Positions 54,706-61,691 of a stretch of 64,000 bases of DNA are shown piece after piece. A model generated the notes under the pieces. That model did no database searches. It was not told where the DNA came from and saw nothing but the letters and a program-made list of their open reading frames with translations. The number at the start of each line of letters is the position of its first letter. The stretch's first letter is position 1. The position numbers and the translations under genes were made by a program. The DNA is from Gephyromycinifex aptenodytis (GTDB taxonomy: Bacteria; Actinomycetota; Actinomycetes; Actinomycetales; Dermatophilaceae): positions 2,232,001-2,296,000 of the forward strand of contig NZ_CP051155.1 of the NCBI RefSeq assembly GCF_012277275.1, written 5' to 3'.

Positions 54706-54708
54706 GCA

Positions 54709-55731
54709 TCAGTCGGTGAACTGAGCCATGTTTTCGGGGGTGACAAGCTGGTAGGGCACGTTGACGAAGGACGGAACCTTTTCGCCGTTGTACAGGCGGA
54801 TGACACTGTCGACACCGCCGGCGCCCTGGCCCTTGGCGTCCTGGAAGACGGTGACCGCCAGATCACCCTTCTTCATTGAGTTCAGGGCGTCCTTGGTGGC
54901 ATCGACGCCGCCGACCTTGACCGCGTCGAGCTTGTTGGCGGCCTTCAACGCGGAGATGGCGCCCAGTGCCATCTCGTCGTTGTTGGAGCAGATGACGTCG
55001 ATCTTGTCCCCGGACTGGATCCAGTTCTCGGTGATCGCCAGGCCCTTGTCGCGGTACCAGTTACCGGCCTGCTCCCGGATGACCTTCATCTCGGGGTACT
55101 TGGCAACTACGTCCTTGCAGCCCTTGGTGCGCATCTGGGTGGACTCCTGGCTGGGGTCGCCCTGCAGGATGGCGACGTTGCCCTTCTTGCCCACGAGTTC
55201 GGCCAGGGCCTCCATCTGCAGTTCTCCCGCCACGATGGACTCCGAGCCGACGTAGGGCACCTCTGCCGGCAGGGAGGAGGGGCGGCGGTTGACCATGACC
55301 AGCGGGATTTTCGCGTCGGTGACGGCCTGAACCATCGGGTCGGCCGCGTCGGTGTCCTGGGGCAGGATGATGATGCCGTCGACGCCCTGGCTGACGAAGT
55401 TCTCAACCTGCCCGAGCTGAACCTCGGTCTTCTCTTGCGCCGAGACGATGTTGAGCTCCACACCGGCTTCCTTGGCCCGAGCGGTCATCCCGTCGGCGAC
55501 GTTCTGCAGGAACTGGTCGAGAACGGGGAAGGCGACCCCGATCTTGAGAGTTTTGCCGTCCTTTGGTTTGACGACGTCGGAGGGTTCATAGGTCACCGTT
55601 TCCCCGGCCGGCGCGGCGGCGCCGTTGGAGCCCTCACCGCTTGCGGGGGCTTGCGGGGCCGCGGTGGTGCCGCAGCCGGCCATGACGACGGCAATCGCTG
55701 CGATGGTCGTCATCTTGAGTCCGTGCTTCAT
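54709..55731 (-). CDS. Sugar ABC transporter substrate-binding lipoprotein (RbsB-like)
   Basis: A 340-residue lipoprotein: signal peptide ending VMAGC (Cys about 19), a linker to residue 55, then a periplasmic-binding type I fold (KIGVAFPVLDQFLQNVADG; GVDGIIILPQDTDAADPMV; IPLVMVNRRP; CSNNDEMALGAISAL; GVDATKDAL). It captures the sugar outside the membrane for the CUT2 permease and ATPase downstream. It is first in the operon and faces the gntR gene across 400 bp. Ribose-, xylitol- or inositol-type ligands are all possible. Confidence 0.93.
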   Translation of the reverse strand: MKHGLKMTTIAAIAVVMAGCGTTAAPQAPASGEGSNGAAAPAGETVTYEPSDVVKPKDGKTLKIGVAFPVLDQFLQNVADGMTARAKEAGVELNIVSAQEKTEVQLGQVENFVSQGVDGIIILPQDTDAADPMVQAVTDAKIPLVMVNRRPSSLPAEVPYVGSESIVAGELQMEALAELVGKKGNVAILQGDPSQESTQMRTKGCKDVVAKYPEMKVIREQAGNWYRDKGLAITENWIQSGDKIDVICSNNDEMALGAISALKAANKLDAVKVGGVDATKDALNSMKKGDLAVTVFQDAKGQGAGGVDSVIRLYNGEKVPSFVNVPYQLVTPENMAQFTD

Positions 55732-56131
55732 TGCGAAACTCCTCGTGATCCGAGCCCGGGGGCTCCTGCGTCACGCGGCCACGTCGTCGTGACCGTCTGG
55801 GTGAAAACTATGGACAATGCGGACACATTGTCAATACATTTGAACAAATACTCTGCGGCTAGCTGTGGGGAGACTCGACGCTGCGCGCCGAAATCCCGAA
55901 CTCTGGCAGGCAGTATCGCCTGTCTCAGTGGGAGTAACCGCCTCTCGCCCCTGAGGAGTTCCAGTCACCGCCGGTGGTGAGCAAAATTCAGGCGGGGTGC
56001 CCCTAGGTCGCCTTCGATGTTGGCTGGCTTCAACCCTGCCCATCATCCCGATAGGGCCATTTGTCAGAACAAATAGGGTATTGGTAACTTCGTCCGCTTG
56101 ATCGGACGATTGGCTGAGCTAACCTCGTTAC
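55732..56131. promoter_or_regulatory. Divergent regulatory region of the sugar operon and gntR
   Basis: A 400-bp region, AT-rich near both genes. Three dyads are visible: ACAATG-N6-CATTGT at 55814-55831, ATTTG-AA-CAAAT at 55838-55849, and ATTTGT-CAGA-ACAAAT at 56059-56074. The last two share the same half-site and stand in front of the importer operon and of gntR respectively, so they are candidate GntR operators for joint control and autoregulation. No gene is seen in the stretch. Confidence 0.55.
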
Positions 56132-56872
56132 ATGGCTGTTCAACTGCCCATCGTCATCGACCGGTCGAGCCCGGTGCCGCTCTACCATCAGCTCGCCCAA
56201 CAGCTCACCGACATGGTCGAAGACGGCACCCTCAAGCCCGGCGACCCGTTCGAGAACGAACTCGCTCTGGCTGAACGGCTGAAGCTGTCTCGCCCGACCG
56301 TGCGCCGGGCAATCTCCGAACTTGTCTCTCGTGGGCTGCTCGTGCGCCGCCGGGGCATCGGAACGACCGTGGCCAACCAGGTGGTGCACCGCCGCGATGA
56401 ACTCACCAGCCTGTATGACGACCTCGTCCGCGCCGGGCGCACCCCATCCACTCAGGTGCTGAGCTTGGAGGCCGCCGCGCTCGATGAGACTGCGGCGGTG
56501 GCGCTGGGCCTGGCTCCGGACACCCCGATCGTGCACATCGAGCGGTTGCGCTATGCCGGGTCGACCCCGTTGGCCATCCTGCACAACTGGCTGCCGCCCG
56601 AGCACGCTGACCTCAACGCCGAGGAACTGACCGAACACGGACTTTACGAGCTGCTGCGCAACCGGGGACGCCAACCTGTCGTTGCCCACCAGAGCATCGG
56701 CGCTCGCAGCGCCCGGCCGGCCGAACGCCGGCTGCTGGAGTTGAGCAAAGCAGAGCCGTTGCTGACGATGACGCGCAAGGCCTATGACGCCCAAGGAGTC
56801 GCTGTGGAGTTCGGCGATCACTGCTACCGCGCCGACCAGTACGCCTTCGACATCACCGTTCATGAACGCTGA
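56132..56872 (+). CDS. GntR/HutC-family transcriptional regulator (UTRA domain)
   Basis: A 246-residue regulator with an N-terminal winged helix (about 15-85; LYHQLAQQLTDMVEDGTLKPGD, then LSRPTVRRAISELVSRGLLVRRRGIGTTV) and a C-terminal UTRA ligand-binding domain (about 100-240). It is divergent from the CUT2 importer operon, its likely target. HutC-type members usually sense sugar phosphates or related metabolites. A long terminator hairpin follows. Confidence 0.92.
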   Translation: MAVQLPIVIDRSSPVPLYHQLAQQLTDMVEDGTLKPGDPFENELALAERLKLSRPTVRRAISELVSRGLLVRRRGIGTTVANQVVHRRDELTSLYDDLVRAGRTPSTQVLSLEAAALDETAAVALGLAPDTPIVHIERLRYAGSTPLAILHNWLPPEHADLNAEELTEHGLYELLRNRGRQPVVAHQSIGARSARPAERRLLELSKAEPLLTMTRKAYDAQGVAVEFGDHCYRADQYAFDITVHER

Positions 56873-56884
56873 GCGCGCTGGAAC

Positions 56885-56928
56885 AGCAAGCAGGCCCCGC
56901 CCGGAGAACCGGACGGGGCCTGCTTGCT
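56885..56928. terminator. Bidirectional terminator
   Basis: A 20-bp stem with one mismatch (56885-56904 with 56909-56928) and a 4-nt AGAA loop, between gntR and the convergent coiled-coil-like gene. Confidence 0.85.
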
Positions 56929-56939
56929 GAGAGCTGAGG

Positions 56940-57653
56940 TCAGTCGCGACGCTCGCCGTCGCCGGTGAGGTCGATGCGCTGGGTGGTGCTGTCACTCGGC
57001 GGCGTGGTCGGGGTGTCCGCGGGGACATCGCCGATCAGGGAGTCTGAAGAAGACGCCTCACCGTTCTCGGCCGCGGCCTTGGAGAAGGAGGAGTCGACAG
57101 GCTCGGCGCCGGGGCCGGCCACGACGGAGGACTCGCGTCCGGTTGCCGGCGCGACATAGGGGTCGGTCAGCGGGCGAGCCCACGGGTCGTCCTTGGGCTC
57201 GGAAGCCTTCTTGGCCACCAGCGCAGCGGCGGCACCGGCCAGAGCCAGCAGGCCCAGGGTGCTGAACACCTTGCCGATGAACCCACCCTTCTTCTTCTGC
57301 TTGATGACGGCGTCGCCCTTGAGCACCAGAGCAGCATCTGCAGCGCGCTGACGCGCCTCTTCGGTGCCCGCGCTGGCGGACGTGAGAGCAGCAGTCAACT
57401 TCGGCAGGCTCCCGTCCAGGAGACTCTTGGCTTCGCCCACGCGGGACTCGGCAAGCTCGCGGCTCTGCTCCAGGTGCGGCTTTGCCCACTCCCCTGCAGT
57501 GTGGACGTAGTCGCTGGAACGGTCCTTGGCGATAGCGGCGGCACCGGTAACGGCCGGCACGATCTTGTCCTTCAGGCCCGCGGCCGTCGGAACGCTGATC
57601 GTCTTGGTCTCGACCGTTGGTACGACGACCTTCTTCTTCTTGCGATCAAACAC
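56940..57653 (-). CDS. Single-pass membrane protein with charged helical N-terminus
   Basis: A 237-residue protein: a basic start (MFDRKKKKVVVP), an Ala/Glu-rich helical stretch (about 20-115), a hydrophobic helix (about 128-147) and a Ser/Pro/Asp-rich tail of 80 residues without a domain. I do not recognise a family with certainty. Its place between the tRNA region and ppiA on the opposite strand matches cwsA (Rv0008c) of mycobacteria, a CrgA/Wag31 partner, but similarity beyond position and topology is not evident. It may be a functional analogue. Confidence 0.55.
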   Translation of the reverse strand: MFDRKKKKVVVPTVETKTISVPTAAGLKDKIVPAVTGAAAIAKDRSSDYVHTAGEWAKPHLEQSRELAESRVGEAKSLLDGSLPKLTAALTSASAGTEEARQRAADAALVLKGDAVIKQKKKGGFIGKVFSTLGLLALAGAAAALVAKKASEPKDDPWARPLTDPYVAPATGRESSVVAGPGAEPVDSSFSKAAAENGEASSSDSLIGDVPADTPTTPPSDSTTQRIDLTGDGERRD

Positions 57654-57939
57654 GTGGTCCTCCTTGGCGTGGCTGTCGGTCTATGACCCATCCTGCCTTC
57701 TCAACCCCGGCCTGCCCAACAAGGGGGCCGAACTGTCGGCGGACGGGGGACCGCTGACTTATCCCATACCCGTGTCGGCCTGTTTTACCCCTAGGCAGCG
57801 ACCGATGTGGGCAAGGGCACGCATCGGTGCAGGCCAGGACCCCTTCAGTGGGCGAATCGAGTCCGGTGAATCCCAGAATCCGCCCTTCGGTCCTGTTGCG
57901 AGGGGCGCCGTGTCGGGGGCCCGTGCGAGGATGACGCAC

Positions 57940-58461
57940 ATGACCAACGTGACTCTTCACACGAACAAGGGCGACATCAACCTCGTCCTCTTCCCGGACC
58001 ACGCACCCAAGACGGTCGAGAGCTTCGTCGGCCTCGCCACCGGCGAACGTGAGTACAAGGACGACGCCGGCCGTACCAACCCCACCCCGTTCTACGACGG
58101 GCTCATCTTCCACCGCGTCATCCCCGGCTTCATGATCCAGGGTGGCTGCCCCCTGGGTCAGGGCATTGGTGGCCCCGGCTACCAGTTCGACGATGAGATC
58201 AGCCCCGACAAGGACTACTCCAAGCCCTACCTGCTCGCCATGGCGAACGCCGGCAAGCGCGGCGGGCGTGGCACCAACGGCTCGCAGTTCTTCATCACTG
58301 TTGCCCCGACGCCGCACCTGACCGGCAAGCACACCATCTTCGGTGAGGTCGCTGACGGCCCCTCGCGCGAGGTCGTCGACGCTATCGCCGCCGTTCCCAC
58401 CGGTGCCATGGACCGCCCGGTCGAGGACGTCGTGATCGAGAAGGTCACCGTCCAGAACTGA
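57940..58461 (+). CDS. ppiA: Peptidyl-prolyl cis-trans isomerase (cyclophilin)
   Basis: A 173-residue cytoplasmic cyclophilin that speeds proline isomerisation. The active-site patterns FHRVIPGFMIQGG, GTNGSQFFIT and HTIFGEV are intact. Start is ATG 57940 (MTNVTLHTNKGDINLVLF) with GAGG nine bases before; another ATG three codons earlier is possible. A strong hairpin follows. Position before rhomboid and crgA matches Rv0009. Confidence 0.95.
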   Translation: MTNVTLHTNKGDINLVLFPDHAPKTVESFVGLATGEREYKDDAGRTNPTPFYDGLIFHRVIPGFMIQGGCPLGQGIGGPGYQFDDEISPDKDYSKPYLLAMANAGKRGGRGTNGSQFFITVAPTPHLTGKHTIFGEVADGPSREVVDAIAAVPTGAMDRPVEDVVIEKVTVQN

Positions 58462-58489
58462 TGCCCCTAGGGCGTTGTGCCTGATCGAT

Positions 58490-58522
58490 GCGTGCGCCCA
58501 CCACGAGTTGGTGGGCGCACGC
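58490..58522 (+). terminator. Hairpin terminator after ppiA
   Basis: GCGTGCGCCCACCA pairs perfectly with TGGTGGGCGCACGC (14 bp) around a 5-nt loop, 28 bp after the ppiA stop. No T-tract follows. Confidence 0.7.
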
Positions 58523-58566
58523 TCGGCGGCGCCTCTCCCGGCGGCCTGTACGAAGGAGCTGCGCTG

Positions 58567-59448
58567 GTGAGTGAGGTCCCGGCTCGCACCGCCCCCGTCT
58601 GCCCCCGCCACCCTGAGCGGATCAGCTACTTGGCCTGCCAGCGGTGTGGACGCCCCACCTGCCCGGAGTGTCAGATACCCGCGCCGGTGGGTTTTCACTG
58701 CCGCGACTGCATGCAACAGGCTCAGCCAACGGCGGTCCAGCGTTCCCGCTTCGGCGGGGTGGTGACCCCTGGCACCCGAGTGACGTTCACCCTGATGGCG
58801 TTATGCGCCGTGATCTACCTGCTGCAACGCATCTTTCCGCAGGTCAGCGAAATGGGGGAATTTTCCGCGCAACTCGGTCTCGCCCAGCCGTGGCGCTTCC
58901 TGACGTCGGCGTTTTTGCACAGTGAGACCGACGTGATGCACCTGATCTTCAACCTTGCCGGGCTGTATGTCATGGGCCAATTCCTGGAGCCCCTATTGGG
59001 CCGGGCCCGGTTCATCGCTCTATACCTGCTCAGCGCCGTCGGCGGCTCGGTCGGCTATCTGCTGTTGGCCGCTGCCCCGGTCAGCCACGGCTCGTTCGCC
59101 GCCTGGACCCAGACCATGGTGGGCGCTTCCGGGGCCGTCTTCGGTCTCTTCGGTGCGGCCATTGTCGTCCTGGTGCGTACCGGTAGCTCTGTGCGGGGAA
59201 TGCTCTTCCTGGTGGCCATCAACCTGGCGCTGCCGCTGATCTACCCCAATATCGCCTGGCAAGCCCATCTCGGTGGGCTCCTGGTCGGTCTGGCCTGTGC
59301 TGCGGTGCTGGTGTGGACGGGCCCCGCGCAGCGCCGCCGCTGGTCCTGGCCCGGCCTGATCTTCATCGGGTGCGTCATCCTCGGGGCAGCTGTCCTCAAG
59401 TACGCCCTCGTACTCGATGCCTACCTGGGGTTGCGGTACGGGGTGTAG
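58567..59448 (+). CDS. Rhomboid-family intramembrane serine protease with N-terminal zinc finger
   Basis: A 293-residue protein. The first 60 residues hold a B-box-like cluster (CPRHPE, then CQRCGRPTCPEC and HCRDC) that probably binds zinc. Six or more membrane helices follow, with the catalytic Ser in GASGAVFG and the His in AWQAHLGG. It should cleave membrane proteins within the bilayer; targets unknown. Start is GTG 58567 behind GAAGGAG. It converges on crgA across 262 bp that contain a DnaA-box cluster. Confidence 0.92.
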   Translation: MSEVPARTAPVCPRHPERISYLACQRCGRPTCPECQIPAPVGFHCRDCMQQAQPTAVQRSRFGGVVTPGTRVTFTLMALCAVIYLLQRIFPQVSEMGEFSAQLGLAQPWRFLTSAFLHSETDVMHLIFNLAGLYVMGQFLEPLLGRARFIALYLLSAVGGSVGYLLLAAAPVSHGSFAAWTQTMVGASGAVFGLFGAAIVVLVRTGSSVRGMLFLVAINLALPLIYPNIAWQAHLGGLLVGLACAAVLVWTGPAQRRRWSWPGLIFIGCVILGAAVLKYALVLDAYLGLRYGV

Positions 59449-59516
59449 GTCGGCGCGGCGGCCTACCTGGCTGGCGGAGCGCGAACGACAACCCCGTGAT
59501 TACACGGTTGTGATTC

Positions 59517-59601
59517 ATCCCCAGGTGGGGATAAGCCTGTGGATAACTGGCGTTAATGTGCACAAGGGGCGGGCGACCTGTGGATAACTTGCGGTGGATA
59601 A
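59517..59601. other. DnaA-box cluster resembling an oriC segment
   Basis: Two perfect inverted DnaA boxes (TGTGGATAA at 59538-59546 and 59579-59587) and a near-box (GGTGGATAA at 59593-59601) lie between the convergent rhomboid and crgA genes. The 27 bases at 59522-59548 match oriC bases 25505-25531 at 26 positions. An ATCCCC-AGGT-GGGGAT dyad (59517-59532) abuts the first box. Since both flanking genes end here, the boxes are unlikely to be promoter elements; a DnaA-titrating or initiation-modulating locus is the natural reading. Confidence 0.7.
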
Positions 59602-59608
59602 CGGAGAA

Positions 59609-59659
59609 GGCCGACGCTGCGCCGTGCGCCCACAGGCACCCGGGGGAACAGCGTCGGCC
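59609..59659. terminator. Inverted repeat between rhomboid and crgA
   Basis: GGCCGACGCTG at 59609-59619 is exactly complementary to 59649-59659, with 29 nt between. It may act as a terminator for either convergent gene, or be part of the adjacent DnaA-box locus. Confidence 0.45.
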
Positions 59660-59710
59660 GATAGCCAACAGGATTTGCGCTGGTCCCGGCCCCCTTCAGG
59701 AGGCCGGAGC

Positions 59711-59956
59711 TCACCGCCAGTTCGTCGTCATGAGGAACCCGGCGATGATCAGGCCGAAGCCGGCACCGAGGTTCCAGTTAGCCCACGAGCGCACCGGATA
59801 CGCACCGGCAGAGAGGTAGAAAGTGACGATCCACAGCAGGCCCAGGATCATCAGCCCCAGCATGACCGGCACGTACCAGGAAGGGTTTGGAGCCATGTTC
59901 CGCGCGACCGGCGCGTCGTCTCGCCGTGGCTTCTTGGCGCGTTTCGTGCTGGCCAC
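59711..59956 (-). CDS. crgA: Cell division protein CrgA
   Basis: An 81-residue protein with a basic N-terminus and two membrane helices (about 29-48 and 63-78) joined by the YPVRSWANWNLGAGFGLI loop, the CrgA hallmark. CrgA stabilises or regulates the divisome by contacting FtsZ, FtsI and others. The position next to DUF881 and trpG is as in mycobacteria (Rv0011c). Confidence 0.95.
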   Translation of the reverse strand: MASTKRAKKPRRDDAPVARNMAPNPSWYVPVMLGLMILGLLWIVTFYLSAGAYPVRSWANWNLGAGFGLIIAGFLMTTNWR

Positions 59957-60073
59957 CTGGGACTCCTCGAACGTCGTCGGGCACCGTTGCCGCTCATCGG
60001 CACGGTGCGGTGCTGGTCCTACCAGGGTAGAGCCTCATACTGGAACTGATTGGCAGGCCGTCCGCAAGGGGAG

Positions 60074-60811
60074 ATGCGTGTGAGACGGGAACATCGTTCA
60101 GGGCCATGGTCGTTGCTGGTTCCGCTGACTGCGGCGCTGGCCGGTTTGATGTTCGCGGCCGGGGCTAGCACCGCGCGCGGGACCGACCTTCGGACCACGG
60201 GAACGGACCTGCCCGGAATCATCCGCTCCGAAGCCGCCAAGGTCGATCGTCAGGCCTCGCGGGTGGCCGCAGTGCGCGCAGAGATCGACCAGATCCAGGC
60301 CAGCACCCAGGACGGTCCCCAACTGAGCGCGCTTCGCTCCCAGCGCGAGGCGCTGTCGGCCCCGGCCGGGATGACGGCGGTGAACGGACCGGCGGTGCGA
60401 GTCGAACTCGATGACTCGCCGTACAAGGGCGATTCGTTGCCGGAGGGCTACACCGTCGACGACGTCGTGGTGCACCAGCAAGACGTGCAAGGCGTGGTCA
60501 ATGCGCTGTGGTCCGCCGGGGCTGAAGCGATGATGATCCAGGATCAGCGCGTCATCTCCACCAGCGCCGTGCGATGCGTCGGCAACACCTTGATCCTGCA
60601 AGGGCGGGTGTACTCTCCGCCGTTCGTCATCACCGCGATCGGGGACGTCGAACAGTTGCAGCAGGGGTTGGTGGACGATCCCAGTGTGGCCACCTACCGC
60701 GACTACGTTGCTCGCCTCGGCCTGGGCTACCAGGTCAGCACGCTGCAAGAGGTGGCAATGCCCGCCTACGAAGGCAGCGTCGAACTGCAACATGCGCGGC
60801 GGGCGCGCTGA
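60074..60811 (+). CDS. DUF881 family exported membrane protein
   Basis: About 245 residues: a basic start, one membrane helix (about 14-33), a coiled-coil-like stretch (EAAKVDRQASRVAAVRAEIDQI) and the DUF881 domain (GPAVRVELDDSP, then VVHQQDVQGVVNALWSAGAEAM and PPFVITAIGD). It matches the Rv0012 position between crgA and trpG. Two starts are possible, ATG 60074 or GTG 60080; the AAGGGGAG site fits the GTG better. Function unknown; a division or envelope role is inferred from neighbours. Confidence 0.85.
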   Translation: MRVRREHRSGPWSLLVPLTAALAGLMFAAGASTARGTDLRTTGTDLPGIIRSEAAKVDRQASRVAAVRAEIDQIQASTQDGPQLSALRSQREALSAPAGMTAVNGPAVRVELDDSPYKGDSLPEGYTVDDVVVHQQDVQGVVNALWSAGAEAMMIQDQRVISTSAVRCVGNTLILQGRVYSPPFVITAIGDVEQLQQGLVDDPSVATYRDYVARLGLGYQVSTLQEVAMPAYEGSVELQHARRAR

Positions 60812-60815
60812 AGCC

Positions 60816-61442
60816 TCAGCGCTCGGCGCGAACCAGGGGTGCCAAACCCTGGGCGGCGGCTACCGCTTGGTCGTCGCCGCACAAGTGCAGCCACTGCGCC
60901 AGCAACTGGTGCCCGCCCTGGGTCAGGACACTCTCAGGGTGGAACTGCACCCCGTGCAGCGGCAGCTCCGCGTGCCGAATACCCATGATGACGTCGCCGG
61001 TCCAGGCGTTGGCCAGCAGCTGCGGGGGCAGCTGGGCCAGCTCGACCACCAGGGAGTGGTAGCGCGTCGCGGTGAAAGGAGAGGGCAGCCCGGCCAGCAC
61101 GCCGGTGCCGTCGTGCTCCACCGCAGAAGTCTTACCGTGCAGCAGCTGCTCGGCGCGCCCGACGTGAGCCCCGAAAACAGCGCCCAACGCCTGATGACCC
61201 AGGCAGACCCCGAGCATCGGACGGGCGTCGGCGGCGCACGCCTCGATGACCTGCATCGAGGCACCGGCCTCGTACGGGGTCCCCGGCCCCGGAGAGACCA
61301 GCACACCGTCGTAGTCAGCCAACGCCGCGAGATCCACGACGTCATTTCGGACCACGTCACACTGCGCGCCGAGCTGGCGCAGGTAACCCACGATGGTGAA
61401 CACGAAACTGTCGTAGTTGTCGACGACGAGGATCCGACTCAC
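60816..61442 (-). CDS. Glutamine amidotransferase, anthranilate/aminodeoxychorismate synthase component II
   Basis: A 208-residue class I glutaminase that supplies ammonia to TrpE or PabB. The catalytic Cys is in GVCLGHQALG, the oxyanion motif is SPGPGTP, and the His-Glu pair is in FHPESVLTQGG. TrpG and PabA cannot be told apart by sequence alone; the isolated copy beside pknB (Rv0013 position) often serves both tryptophan and folate. It converges on the DUF881 gene with only 4 bp between stops. Confidence 0.93.
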   Translation of the reverse strand: MSRILVVDNYDSFVFTIVGYLRQLGAQCDVVRNDVVDLAALADYDGVLVSPGPGTPYEAGASMQVIEACAADARPMLGVCLGHQALGAVFGAHVGRAEQLLHGKTSAVEHDGTGVLAGLPSPFTATRYHSLVVELAQLPPQLLANAWTGDVIMGIRHAELPLHGVQFHPESVLTQGGHQLLAQWLHLCGDDQAVAAAQGLAPLVRAER

Positions 61443-61691
61443 GTTTTGGCCTCCTCAGCCCGATGGGGTGAACGGATGCGGACGCACCCCGAGTCGGCAG
61501 CGTAGCGCTGCCCGAGGCATCCACGCAGACTGCTCAGGCTCGGCTGGCGCCGAGGGACAACTCCTCGGTTCTCACCTGAGTAGCCGTTGGTCTTTCGCGC
61601 GTCCGCAATGAGCGTCAGGCCCGCGCACCCCGGGTGGCCTACTTGCGGACGCAGGTAGACAACCCGGGGTGAGCCCGAACTCGACCAAGCT

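Noticed and set aside
35952-56872. Accessory block considered as a genomic island or prophage
   Set aside because: No integrase, transposase, terminal repeats or tRNA-end duplication were seen, although the block begins beside tRNA-Ala; composition looks like the rest of the window.
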